DNA of 64,000 nt from contig CALKGE010000001.1 of NCBI GenBank assembly GCA_938084685.1, positions 744,001 through 808,000 of the forward strand. Direction: 5' to 3'. Below the pieces are notes generated by a model. That model did no database searches, had not been told where the DNA came from, and saw only the letters and a list, made by a program, of their open reading frames with translations. Source of the DNA: an uncultured Pirellulaceae bacterium. GTDB taxonomy: Bacteria; Planctomycetota; Planctomycetia; Pirellulales; Pirellulaceae. The translations under genes were made by a program, and so were the position numbers. Below are positions 28,355 to 37,460 of the stretch, piece by piece. Numbering within the stretch: position 1 is the stretch's first letter; every line of letters starts with the position of its first letter.

Positions 28355-29761
28355 ATGCGATTTTTTCAGTTCAGTGTGATAATCCTGGCCTTCTGGTTGA
28401 ATGGATTAGCAAACGCAGCACAACCGAATATTCTGTTTGTTCTAACGGATGATCAGGCTCCCTGGGCTATCGGTGCGTCAGGTAATCCGCTAGCGAAAAC
28501 GCCTCACATGGATCGTTTGGCTCGTGAAGGAGTTTATTTACCTAATGCTTATACAGTAACTCCGGTATGCAGTCCTTCCCGAGCAGCGCTGATGACCAGT
28601 CGCTACGGTTCCGAATTAGGGATTACGGATTGGATTCATCCTCGTAATGAACCCAGACTGGGGCTCGATCCTGCGCTGCCTGTCTGGCCTCGTCTGCTGC
28701 AGCAGGCGGGCTACAAGACCGGCCTGATAGGCAAATGGCACCTGGGCCTGCTGGATTCTCAACACCCAACCCGGTTTGGATTTGACTACTTTATGGGGCA
28801 TCGTGCCGGTGGCTGGCAAACGGCGAATCCGGTTTTGGAAAAGGATGGAGAAAACCGCAAGTTTGAAGGGTTGAATGCAGACATTCTGGCAGAGGAAGTG
28901 ATCGAATTTTTGCAGCGTAATAAAGACGAACCATTCCTTCTATGCTGGCACACTCGTGCTCCCCACACCCGTTGGCTTCCGGTAGCAGATGAGGACATCG
29001 CACCGTATGAGAATCTGGAGATTGAAATTCCGAACCCTGATTATCCTGCCTTGGATGTCGAGCGCGTAAAACGGATGACGAAAGAGTACTTTGCCAGTGT
29101 TCGCAGCGTTGATCGCAATTTGGGCCGCGTGCTGAAAACCTTGGACGAGTTGAAGTTGTCGGACAATACGATTGTGATTTTCAGCTCGGATCACGGCTAC
29201 AACATGGGGCATAACGGAATTTGGCATAAGGGAAATGGACACTGGGTGTTAACTTCGCCACCTCCAGCCACCGAGAATATTCCTCGTGGACAGCGACCCA
29301 ATATGTATGACAATTCGATCAAAGTGCCAACGATCATTCGCTGGCCGGGTGTATTGCAAGCAGGCACGATCAGTGAGTCCACCTATTCCAATTTGGACTG
29401 GTTTCCGACGATTCTGGCAATGGCAGGTGTCGAAATGGATAAGGAGACATTGATTCGCGGCCGGAATATTCTGCCACAACTCAAGAATGGCAGCTCCAAG
29501 TGGGATAATACTTACTATGCCGAGTACAGTACGAAGCATCAGTCGCAGACGCATATGCGGATGATTTCGGACGGCAAGTGGAAGTTGATCCGTGATTTTA
29601 ATAATCAGGGACGTGACGAGTTGTATGATCTGGTGAATGATCCGGCAGAATCAAATAACCTGATTGACCTGGAATCGAAATTAGCAGCGGCTGCACGCAC
29701 TCGACTCGAACGTCGTCTACTGGCCAGAATGAAAGCGATTGGAGACGCAGTTCATCCGTAG
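28355..29761 (+). CDS. Exported sulfatase (formylglycine-dependent)
   Basis: A 468-residue protein with a signal peptide ending GLANA. PNILFVLTDDQ supplies metal-binding D32 and D33. The CSPSR motif at 72-76 is the modification site where C72 becomes formylglycine. GKWHLG and SSDHGYNMGHNG give further active-site residues. Sulfatases remove sulfate esters, in planctomycetes typically from algal polysaccharides. ATG 28355 directly precedes the signal peptide; a TTG at 28322 is less likely. No formylglycine-generating enzyme is in the window. Confidence 0.93.
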   Translation: MRFFQFSVIILAFWLNGLANAAQPNILFVLTDDQAPWAIGASGNPLAKTPHMDRLAREGVYLPNAYTVTPVCSPSRAALMTSRYGSELGITDWIHPRNEPRLGLDPALPVWPRLLQQAGYKTGLIGKWHLGLLDSQHPTRFGFDYFMGHRAGGWQTANPVLEKDGENRKFEGLNADILAEEVIEFLQRNKDEPFLLCWHTRAPHTRWLPVADEDIAPYENLEIEIPNPDYPALDVERVKRMTKEYFASVRSVDRNLGRVLKTLDELKLSDNTIVIFSSDHGYNMGHNGIWHKGNGHWVLTSPPPATENIPRGQRPNMYDNSIKVPTIIRWPGVLQAGTISESTYSNLDWFPTILAMAGVEMDKETLIRGRNILPQLKNGSSKWDNTYYAEYSTKHQSQTHMRMISDGKWKLIRDFNNQGRDELYDLVNDPAESNNLIDLESKLAAAARTRLERRLLARMKAIGDAVHP

Positions 29762-29912
29762 AAGTTTTAGCCAAGTTACATTGTGTGAGCTTTAGAATCG
29801 CGGTACGATTGAGTCTTCCACACCCCCCCCTCCGGCGTAAGCCACCCCACCTCTGAATGCACGGAAGAATTCAAAGGCCCCACCTATAAATCAGATCAGG
29901 ACTCGACCCCGA

Positions 29913-31190
29913 GTGTTTATTTTCACAAGACGACTTGTCTGCTTGCTGGTTTTTTATTTTTTGAATTGCCTCTCGGTCTTTGCTCAAAATGAAGCTGACA
30001 TCCGAACGGCGGACTGGCAGGGCTATCTGGATAGTCATACACAATGGCTCACCGCTCGTCAGCAACACGCTCGTCTGGTGGCAGAAGACGCAGCTGCGAA
30101 ACTGGATTGGCAGCTTCAAAAGTCGGCGGCCCAGCGGGACTTGATCCTGCACGAATACGCCTTGGAGGCAGATCTGAATGGCTTGCGGGAAGTCCGATTG
30201 ACCGGATTGAAAAATGAAATCGTGATCCTGGTGGAGAAATTAAAGCAGGCTCAGGTCAGACGTGATTGGTCGGTAAAACTTGCCAATCGTGGGTTGATCA
30301 GTCAGAAGGAATTAGAGGCGGACGAAATTGCAGTTGAAAGACTCAGCGGACAGCTTCAGTCCAAGCAGGATGAACTTCACAGCGAGCAGGAGATGTCTGG
30401 GATGTCGACTCAGGCGGAGTTGGTAATTGCCAGGGACAGAGCTCGAAGTGCCATGGCCAAACTGGAGTCTGACGGGCGAATGGCCGAGTCGATACGGCGA
30501 AAGACCATCGAGCATAAACAGCAGGAGGTGAACCAGCTGCACTTGACGCTTCGGCAGAAACAGATGGATTTTGAGCGTTTGCGTACGTTGCTTGCACAGC
30601 AGGAGTCTACGGTCGGGACGGACCAGCATCGGCGGGAGATTCAAAAACTGCAGGAGGACATGCAGGCTAACGAGGAAGCTGAAGTTCAGGCACGTAGTCA
30701 GCGAGACAAAGAAGTTGCCCATTGGCATCAGCGGCTGGCGAAGGTCCAGCAATCTCTGGCTAATTTCGAAAATAAACCGAGTCGTAAGGCTCCTGAAATA
30801 CAGATTCTGGAAGCCGCAGTACAGAGCGCTCAGGAGAAGGTTAATCAATCGATTCAGAATGAGAGCTGGGCAAGTCGAGTGAAAAAGAAGGGATTCATTA
30901 CTCAAGTGCTTTATGAGAAGTACTCGTTGGCCCTGCTGGAAGCTCGATTAAATCTGAATTACCAGCAGCAGAAACTGCAGATCGAGTCTGGATTGCTAAC
31001 GACGCATCTGAATCGGCTTGAACGTTTTGATTTGAATGCAGCTCGGCAGGAAGTTGACACAGTGAAGGGCGTCGCAGCGTGCTATGAGAGTTATTCACGG
31101 TTTATTGCAGAACGCCATCGTGAACAGGTAAGCCGTCAGCTAGCAGTCCTTGGCGTATTAAAGTTAATTGCGCAGGGCTCGGCAGATTAG
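29913..31190 (+). CDS. Exported coiled-coil protein resembling the hairpin of HlyD-type adaptors
   Basis: A 425-residue protein with a GTG start and a signal peptide (LVCLLVFYFLNCLSVFAQ). Nearly all the mature part is predicted helix, rich in Gln, Glu, Arg and Leu. The stretch LANRGLISQKELEADEIAVERLSGQLQ matches the alpha-hairpin of membrane-fusion (HlyD/MFP) adaptors. The lipoyl/barrel-sandwich and beta-barrel domains of that family are not visible. A TolC-like gene follows on the same strand, so it may be a periplasmic partner of that protein. No ABC or RND pump gene is near. The pairing is inference. Confidence 0.65.
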   Translation: MFIFTRRLVCLLVFYFLNCLSVFAQNEADIRTADWQGYLDSHTQWLTARQQHARLVAEDAAAKLDWQLQKSAAQRDLILHEYALEADLNGLREVRLTGLKNEIVILVEKLKQAQVRRDWSVKLANRGLISQKELEADEIAVERLSGQLQSKQDELHSEQEMSGMSTQAELVIARDRARSAMAKLESDGRMAESIRRKTIEHKQQEVNQLHLTLRQKQMDFERLRTLLAQQESTVGTDQHRREIQKLQEDMQANEEAEVQARSQRDKEVAHWHQRLAKVQQSLANFENKPSRKAPEIQILEAAVQSAQEKVNQSIQNESWASRVKKKGFITQVLYEKYSLALLEARLNLNYQQQKLQIESGLLTTHLNRLERFDLNAARQEVDTVKGVAACYESYSRFIAERHREQVSRQLAVLGVLKLIAQGSAD

Positions 31191-31359
31191 ATGCTTCCCT
31201 ATCTTGACTACTCTTGCTACTACTCCTGGCTTCCCCAGCATATTTAGCTGATTGAATCTGATTAAGAGCCGGGATAAGAACTTCCGAAGAGACTTACGAG
31301 TGTCTACGTATAGTTTGTCAACCTGATGCTGGCCGCATCTAAGTCCCGGACGATCATCT

Positions 31360-33711
31360 TTGCTTTACAGTGCGCGATCCAATTCGAATGTTTCAGGTAT
31401 TTTTGGCCTGCTGTTATTACTATCACTTGTTTTGACAGGATGTACGCGAACAGAATATCGTCAGGCTGCAGATCAGCAGGCCTATCAGATTCTGAAGGAA
31501 AAGTCACAGGATCCTCGCTGGAAGCTTGACAGGATAGACATCGCGCCCGACCCTCTGAGTCGATTTTATGATGTTCATGATCCCGATGTGCCTCCCCTGC
31601 CACCGGATGATCCAGCTGCCAGCAGATACATGGATCAGGTATACGGGATGAAGGGAAGTCCGACCTGGGATCAGCTTCACCGGATTGATCATGTAGAGAA
31701 TCCGAATTGGCCCAAAGCCTTTGGTGGTGGTGTTTACTCGGGAGAGGTAGCAGAGATTCCTGAAACCAGATTGACGATTGAAGAGGCGGTGAAGATTGGC
31801 CTGCGTAACAGCCGGGATTACCAGGAGCAAGTGGAGAATATGTACCTCGCGGCACTTGCATTAACTTTTGAACGCTATCGTTTTGACGTCCGTCCCATCG
31901 CATTTGGAAATGAAATAGGTACGAACGTGGGCTACGATAATACTCCTGACAACGGGTCGTCGTGGGGGCTGGGAGCGACCAATATTGGGGTCAGCAGACT
32001 GTTACCCAGTGGAGCTCAGCTCATGGCTGAGTTGACTAACAATACCATTTGGATGCTGTCCGGAAATTCAGGGTCTCAGACAGCGACGACGTTGGCTTAT
32101 TCTCTGGTACAGCCATTAGCTTTTGACGTTCAGCGGACCATTAATCTGGAGAAGCTCACTCAGCAGGAACGGAATGTACTTTACAAGATTCGGGACTTCG
32201 CCAGATTCCGAAAGGATTTTTATGTGACGGTGGTGACGGGTTCCCGCGCGCTGCCACTTCCTGGAAGTTCAGGAAGTGGTGAATTGGCATTTTTGATTCG
32301 TGGTGCTCGAAGTCCGACGGTAGGCTTCTATTATCTGTTGTATGAGATGCAACGGTTGAGAAATCAAAAAACGACGATTCGCAGTTTGGAGTCGTTGATT
32401 CGTGATCTGGAAGCGTTGGGGGAGGCTGGCCGGGCGACCTCCTTGGACGTGACAGAATTGCAAAGTTCGCTGGAGCGAGGGCATCTCCGACTGGCTCATC
32501 GCGAGCGTGTGGTGAGGACCGAAATGGACCGGTTCAAGATGCAATTAGGTTTGCCGCCAGATCTCAATATCATGCTGGACGATTCTTTACTCCGGCAATT
32601 TGATTTTCTGGATAATGAAATGCTGGAGTTGGAATATGACAGCACCACCGTTGAAATCGGTGAAGACCAACAGGTTCTGATTGAGGCAATGAATGACATT
32701 GCGTCAGTACTTACGACTTTGGAGACGAAGATCGCGACGTTCGAAGGGGAGATTGCCGAGTTGGATCAGGTACTTCCGGTCCGGTTTGAGCGAATGAGTG
32801 ACGAGGAAATTGCTGAAGTTCAGCACAATGTAGCTAACGATAAACAGCAGTTCGCAGAGATCCAGCGTCAGTCAGTGAAGATGCGTGAGATGGTAGCTCG
32901 ATTGAAGCAGGAAATTGAATCTGCCGAGGATACTCAGGAGATTCTTCCGGAGATCCGGGAGCTTCGTCGGGGGTTATTGCACACAGTGCGAGCGCTGACG
33001 GGGGTGAGCATCGCGATTCGTCTGGAACGTTCGGTATTGGTGCCTCTGGAAGTTGATTTTGAAGAAGCTGTGGACGTGTCGTTGAGAAACAGACTGGATC
33101 TGATGAATCGTCGAGGGATTGTGGTGGACGCTCGCCGCCGTTACGAGGTTGCTGCTGAAAAGTTGCTGACCGATGTCAATCTGGTGGTGGAAGGAAGCGT
33201 GGGGACTCCTCCGTTGGCCGAGACCAACAAGCCATTTGATTTCTCATCCGATTCGGCTCAGTTTCGAGCAGGAGTCCAGATTGTGACTCCGTTAGACCGT
33301 CGTCGTGCTAGAAATAACTACCGTGCCGCGCAGATTTCTCTGCAGCGTGCGCGGAGGAATTATATGGCTGCGGAAGATCAGGTGAAGCTGGATATCCGAA
33401 CCATGTATAACGAAGCGACCACCGAGGCACGTATTTTTGAAATATGTCGACGTGCTTTACGTGTGGCTGCTCGTGAGTTGGACCAGGCGATTGAATTTGG
33501 TGATCGCCCAGATACTGGTGAGTATGCTGGTGGTCGGGGCGTCAATATTTCGCGGGCACTCGAAAATATTCTCTACAATCAAAACGAAATGATTGAATCC
33601 TGGGCAGAATATGAAACTGCCAGATTGTCCATCTATCGGGACATGGGGACGATGGAGATTGATGAAAACGGCCTGTGGGTCGATGACATCGTCAACCTCC
33701 GAGCTCGATAA
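31360..33711 (+). CDS. TolC-like outer membrane efflux lipoprotein with long helical insertion
   Basis: A 783-residue protein with a lipobox (LTGC, lipidated C28). It has two outer-membrane-efflux repeats: one begins LTIEEAVKIGLRNSRDYQEQVENMYLAAL (about 145-340), the second EEAVDVSLRNRLDLMNRRG (about 565-770). Typical TolC proteins are about 430-500 residues; the excess is an N-terminal Pro/Asp-rich segment (about 30-140) and a charged coiled coil between the repeats (about 430-540). Only the TTG at 31360 leaves room for the signal peptide, since a stop lies at 31324. Such proteins form the outer-membrane channel of efflux or secretion complexes. Confidence 0.85.
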   Translation: MLYSARSNSNVSGIFGLLLLLSLVLTGCTRTEYRQAADQQAYQILKEKSQDPRWKLDRIDIAPDPLSRFYDVHDPDVPPLPPDDPAASRYMDQVYGMKGSPTWDQLHRIDHVENPNWPKAFGGGVYSGEVAEIPETRLTIEEAVKIGLRNSRDYQEQVENMYLAALALTFERYRFDVRPIAFGNEIGTNVGYDNTPDNGSSWGLGATNIGVSRLLPSGAQLMAELTNNTIWMLSGNSGSQTATTLAYSLVQPLAFDVQRTINLEKLTQQERNVLYKIRDFARFRKDFYVTVVTGSRALPLPGSSGSGELAFLIRGARSPTVGFYYLLYEMQRLRNQKTTIRSLESLIRDLEALGEAGRATSLDVTELQSSLERGHLRLAHRERVVRTEMDRFKMQLGLPPDLNIMLDDSLLRQFDFLDNEMLELEYDSTTVEIGEDQQVLIEAMNDIASVLTTLETKIATFEGEIAELDQVLPVRFERMSDEEIAEVQHNVANDKQQFAEIQRQSVKMREMVARLKQEIESAEDTQEILPEIRELRRGLLHTVRALTGVSIAIRLERSVLVPLEVDFEEAVDVSLRNRLDLMNRRGIVVDARRRYEVAAEKLLTDVNLVVEGSVGTPPLAETNKPFDFSSDSAQFRAGVQIVTPLDRRRARNNYRAAQISLQRARRNYMAAEDQVKLDIRTMYNEATTEARIFEICRRALRVAARELDQAIEFGDRPDTGEYAGGRGVNISRALENILYNQNEMIESWAEYETARLSIYRDMGTMEIDENGLWVDDIVNLRAR

Positions 33712-33829
33712 ACCCTGGAGAGGATTTCCGGTTCGAGTCCGAGACTTTTGGTGCAGGTCGGTGTTTATAGTGGGGTTGATTTATTGCTTCAAGAAATCAC
33801 ACTCCTCATAAATCTGGATTCGCTAACTT

Positions 33830-35113
33830 ATGTTCGACAAGACATTACTCTCTTTGTTTGTCATCACATTACTAATTCCACTTCAGGCTCATGCTGAGGA
33901 TTTTGCTCAATTCCGAGGTGAAAACGGGCGGGGACATGCGTCCCACTCAGGTTTACCAACGACCTGGTCTGATGATTCCAATCTGGTTTGGAAAGTGGCG
34001 TTGCCCGGGCGAGGTTCATCCAGTCCGATCGTGGTTGGGAACAAAGTATTCGTCACGACCTATGCGGGCTACGGAGAGGAGGCTCAGGTTGGTACCAGGG
34101 AAATGCTTGTACGGGAACTACTCTGTTACCGTTTGAATGATGGGAAACAGCTTTGGAAGGCTGCAGTTGGCAATCAGCAGCAGGAAGACCTTTATCAGGG
34201 GTTTATCACTGAGCACGGATATGCCACCAGTACTCCGGTGTCCGATGGTGAGTCGGTATTTGTGTTTTTTGGTAAGTCAGGCGTCCTGGCATTTGATATG
34301 GAAGGTAAGCGGCGCTGGCAGGTCAGTGTCGGAACGGAGTCTGCTCAGCGACGTTGGGGGTCTGCTCCGAGCCTCGTTCTGCACAAAGAAACGGTCATTG
34401 TGAATGCGTCGGACGAGAGCAAGACAATTTTTGCGCTCAACAAGAGTGATGGCGGTGTGGTCTGGAAGGCGGAAGCCGGAGGCTTGGAGAATTCATTTAA
34501 CACTCCGCTGCTGGTTTCTACCAAGGATCGTACTGAACTGGTTGTGGCTGTTCCTTGGGAAATCTGGTCACTGGATGCCGATACGGGGAAACTGGTTTGG
34601 TATGCAGAGACCGATCTCGATAACAATGTGTCTCCCAGCATGGTGGAAAAGGATGGCATTATCTATGCCGTGGGTGGTCGTAGCGGAGCGAGTATAGCGG
34701 TGCGTGCAGGTGGCGAGGGTGACGTTACCAGCACTCACGTGGTTTGGCGAGGCGAGGCGTCGTCTTACGTTCCGTCACCGGTTTTGTACAAGGATCGACT
34801 CTATTGGGTGAATGATCGGGGCATTGTTCATTGCGTCAATGCTAAAACTGGAGATCTTGTTTATCAGCACCGCCTGAACATCAATAGTGGTGGAGGCCGT
34901 GCTTTTTATGCTTCAGCAACGGTCATCGGAGGTAAGATATACGCAGTAAGCAGATTTAGTGGGACGATTGTTTTCGAACCAGGGGATTCGTACAAACAAA
35001 TCGCCCAAAATCGGTTTAATGATGAATCCATGTTTAATGCGAGTCCGGCTGTGGTAGAGAATCGAATTTTGATTCGTTCTGATTCACATCTGTTTTGCAT
35101 TGGAAAAGAGTGA
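33830..35113 (+). CDS. Exported PQQ-like beta-propeller repeat protein
   Basis: A 427-residue protein with a signal peptide (LLSLFVITLLIPLQAHAED) and the opening FAQFRGENGRGHAS. Propeller blades show the repeat pattern LNDGKQLWKAAVG, MEGKRRWQVSVG, SDGGVVWKAEAGG, DTGKLVWYAETDLD and TGDLVYQHRLN. It is a paralog of the protein at 25403. Its C-terminus, LIRSDSHLFCIGKE, parallels the end of that protein. The EF-hand protein gene starts 41 bp after it, so the two are probably co-transcribed. Confidence 0.9.
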   Translation: MFDKTLLSLFVITLLIPLQAHAEDFAQFRGENGRGHASHSGLPTTWSDDSNLVWKVALPGRGSSSPIVVGNKVFVTTYAGYGEEAQVGTREMLVRELLCYRLNDGKQLWKAAVGNQQQEDLYQGFITEHGYATSTPVSDGESVFVFFGKSGVLAFDMEGKRRWQVSVGTESAQRRWGSAPSLVLHKETVIVNASDESKTIFALNKSDGGVVWKAEAGGLENSFNTPLLVSTKDRTELVVAVPWEIWSLDADTGKLVWYAETDLDNNVSPSMVEKDGIIYAVGGRSGASIAVRAGGEGDVTSTHVVWRGEASSYVPSPVLYKDRLYWVNDRGIVHCVNAKTGDLVYQHRLNINSGGGRAFYASATVIGGKIYAVSRFSGTIVFEPGDSYKQIAQNRFNDESMFNASPAVVENRILIRSDSHLFCIGKE

Positions 35114-35154
35114 CACAAACCAAGGGGTTTACAGAGATTTCGGGGAGATTGAAG

Positions 35155-36183
35155 ATGAGAGTATCAGTATTTTTTGCAATGATGACAGCTGGTCTGCTAT
35201 TGTCGCCAGCTGCGTCGGCGGAGCCTCCTGTTGGCCAGCAGGGGCAACAGGCTAAACCAAATACCGTGGGTGGATTTATTGCACGTTTGCGGACGATGGA
35301 TGCCAACGGTGACGGTAAAATCGCCAGAAATGAGTTACCTGAGCGTATGCAGAGTATTCTTGCTCGAGTTGATAAAAACCAGGATGACGCGATTGATGAA
35401 GCGGAACTCAAGGCGCTGGAAGCTCGCTATCGTGCCAACGCCGCTCAAGGAAGACCTCAACCGGGCCAAAGGCCTCCTGGATTTGAAGGGCAGGGTGGAA
35501 GACCTGGTCTGCAAGGACAACCGGGGCAACGTCCGCAAGGATTTGGTGGGCAACCAGGTGACAGACCTCAGGGATTTGGTGGTCAGCCAGGTGCCCGACT
35601 GCAAGGTCAACCAGGTCAACGTCCTCAGGGAGCCGCTGGACAGCCGGGTAACAGACCACAGGGTCAGCCAGGTCAGCGTCCTCAGGGTCAACCAGGTAAC
35701 AGACCACAGGGTCAACCAGGTCAACGTCCTCAGGGTCAGCCAGGTCAGCGGCCTCAGGGTCAGCCAGGTCAGCGGCCTCCTGGGTTTCAAGGTCAGGGGG
35801 GACGTCCAGGGCAGGGCGGAAGGCCAGGTCAGGTTGGTGGCCGACAGGGATTCCCTCCTTTACCGATCCTGACAGCACTTGATCGTGACGGTAATGGTGA
35901 ACTTTCCCGGCAGGAAGTTGCGAATGCCGCGCGAGCGTTGGCTCAGCTGGACAAAGATCGTAATGGTAAGCTGACGATGGAGGAATTAATGCGTCCAGCT
36001 CTTGGCCAAGGCGGCCGACCAGGTCAGGGTGCACAACCGGGACAGCAAGGTGGTTTTGGTGGTCAGGGAGGACGTCCAGGGCAGGGAGGCAGGCCTGGTC
36101 AACCTGGCCAGCGGCCACCTGCATTTGAAGGTCAGGGGGGGCGTCCGGGACAGCCCGGAGCTCGTCCTCAGCGACTTGAATAG
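35155..36183 (+). CDS. Exported EF-hand protein with Gln-Pro-Gly-Arg-rich repeat region
   Basis: A 342-residue protein with a signal peptide (VFFAMMTAGLLLSPAASA). Four EF-hand loops are visible: D49-E60 (DANGDGKIARNE), D73-E84, D243-E254 (DRDGNGELSRQE) and D266-E277. The first pair and second pair are separated by about 130 residues of tandem Gln-Gly-Gln-Pro-Gly-Gln-Arg-Pro units. A second such tail follows the last EF-hand. Calcium binding is likely from the intact loops. The linker resembles collagen in Gly/Pro content but lacks a strict Gly-x-y period. GGAG lies 7 nt before ATG 35155. A hairpin terminator follows. Confidence 0.85.
   Translation: MRVSVFFAMMTAGLLLSPAASAEPPVGQQGQQAKPNTVGGFIARLRTMDANGDGKIARNELPERMQSILARVDKNQDDAIDEAELKALEARYRANAAQGRPQPGQRPPGFEGQGGRPGLQGQPGQRPQGFGGQPGDRPQGFGGQPGARLQGQPGQRPQGAAGQPGNRPQGQPGQRPQGQPGNRPQGQPGQRPQGQPGQRPQGQPGQRPPGFQGQGGRPGQGGRPGQVGGRQGFPPLPILTALDRDGNGELSRQEVANAARALAQLDKDRNGKLTMEELMRPALGQGGRPGQGAQPGQQGGFGGQGGRPGQGGRPGQPGQRPPAFEGQGGRPGQPGARPQRLE
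35455..35854 (+). repeat. Coding tandem repeats (about 24 bp, Gln-Pro-Gly-Gln-Arg-Pro units)
   Basis: Degenerate units of the type CCTCAGGGTCAGCCAGGTCAG recur in tandem inside the EF-hand gene. They are most regular at about 35640-35790. Copy-number change by slippage would keep the frame. Confidence 0.85.
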
Positions 36184-36207
36184 TACCCGGCGATTGATTC
36201 AATCGAT

Positions 36208-36246
36208 ACAACGGCGCTGTATGTCTCAATACAGCGCCGTTGTTCT
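36208..36246 (+). terminator. Probable rho-independent terminator
   Basis: A 15-bp stem (36208-36222 with 36229-36243) has a 6-nt loop, followed by a short T-rich tract (TCTGTT). It lies 25 bp after the EF-hand gene. The T-tract is weak. Confidence 0.7.
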
Positions 36247-36297
36247 GTTATACTGTTGACTTGGGGTTTTTACCTACTCTAAACCTTTTTTGACTGA

Positions 36298-37419
36298 ATG
36301 CCGGTGCTTCGAATTATTCCAGGTTTGACGTTTCTCGCAGTCTGTTTATATAGCCATCAGGTTTACGGGCAGACAGAAACTTCGGTGGATCTACGTGCTG
36401 CCGAAGCCTATTCGATGTTGCTTAAACAGTATGAGGCAAATCGGCAGGACCGTCAGTTCGTCAGGCCGTTTCTGGAGGTTGCCGGAGAGTACGCGGGAAC
36501 GAAATCCGCATTGGATTCACTGGCATGGGTGCTCAAACGCTTTGAATCAGGATTACATGCGGACCGGGCGATTACTTGCCTGATCGAGTCTCATGCGATG
36601 CAGCCGGAGATTGAGCGTCTGTATTTGCACATTGGTAATAATCCGTCATTGAAAGTGGGTGATTTTTACCGGAAGGTGATCTCCACCAACGAGACGGCGT
36701 CAGCGGTAGGACGAGCTCATTTTCGGTTAGGGAATTACCTCGTTCGTCAGTCAGAGATCGCTCGGGAAGTACGAGCGAATCCTGACAGTCTGGATAAGTT
36801 CAATATTTTCTATGGACGCGATTTGACCGATCACCTGCAAAAAGTGGACCTTGCTAGCCTTCGCGAGGATGCTTTGACTCAGTACAGTATCGCTGTCGAT
36901 AAGTATCCCAAAGTTCGTACCTACAAAGGGGAGTTGTTTGAACTCGCCGGACGCGAGAAGTTTAAGATTGAGCACTTGAGTGTTGGTGGAATTGCTCCTG
37001 AGATTATTGGCGAAGATATTTCCGGCAAGGAGATGAAGTTATCTGATTTCCGGGGTAAGGTTGTTTTGCTCGATTTTTGGGGCGATTGGTGTGTTGCCTG
37101 TCGAATGTTATTGCCGTTTAACCGGGCATTAGTGAATCGGATGGAGGGACGTCCTTTTGAATTGCTGGGCGTGAATAGTGATAACGATCGAAGTTACGCA
37201 AGTAAAGTTGAGCGAACGCAAAAGATTTCCTGGCGGAGTTTCTGGAATGGTGGCAGCCGCTTCGGTAATATCTCGACGCAGTGGGCAGTAGAGAAATGGC
37301 CTGTCCTGTATGTAATTGATGCCGAGGGGGTAGTTCGCATGCGCAGTGCCGGCGGTCATAACAAAGAAGAGATCATTAAGCTAATCGAAAAACTGGTTAC
37401 CGAGGCTGAAGGTAAGTAG
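36298..37419 (+). CDS. TlpA-like thioredoxin-domain exported protein
   Basis: A 373-residue protein with an N-terminal signal (IIPGLTFLAVCLYSHQVYG). A helical region covers about 30-235. A C-terminal TlpA/AhpC-type thioredoxin fold has the redox motif WCVAC (C265, C268) and a cis-Pro-type segment EKWPVLYVID. This arrangement, an alpha-helical N-terminal half plus a thioredoxin domain, is common in planctomycete and Bacteroidetes exported redox proteins. It may reduce cytochrome or other envelope disulfides; the partner is not known. Confidence 0.88.
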   Translation: MPVLRIIPGLTFLAVCLYSHQVYGQTETSVDLRAAEAYSMLLKQYEANRQDRQFVRPFLEVAGEYAGTKSALDSLAWVLKRFESGLHADRAITCLIESHAMQPEIERLYLHIGNNPSLKVGDFYRKVISTNETASAVGRAHFRLGNYLVRQSEIAREVRANPDSLDKFNIFYGRDLTDHLQKVDLASLREDALTQYSIAVDKYPKVRTYKGELFELAGREKFKIEHLSVGGIAPEIIGEDISGKEMKLSDFRGKVVLLDFWGDWCVACRMLLPFNRALVNRMEGRPFELLGVNSDNDRSYASKVERTQKISWRSFWNGGSRFGNISTQWAVEKWPVLYVIDAEGVVRMRSAGGHNKEEIIKLIEKLVTEAEGK

Positions 37420-37460
37420 GTCGATTCAAAATCCTTGTCATGCATCACTGGAGTCGTACG

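Noticed and set aside
33727..33746. tRNA T-loop-like sequence GGTTCGAGTCC after the TolC-like gene
   Set aside because: The flanking bases do not form a five-pair T-stem, and no acceptor, D or anticodon arms are found at the right spacing.
35335..35790. Minus-strand frames of Leu/Thr/Trp-rich repeats opposite the EF-hand gene
   Set aside because: They are antisense readings of the Gln-Pro-Gly repeat; the plus frame has a signal peptide, a ribosome site and EF-hands.
35640..35790. Regular repeats that could suggest a CRISPR array
   Set aside because: The units are directly tandem without unique spacers and are in frame within a coding sequence. The same holds for 44795-44956.
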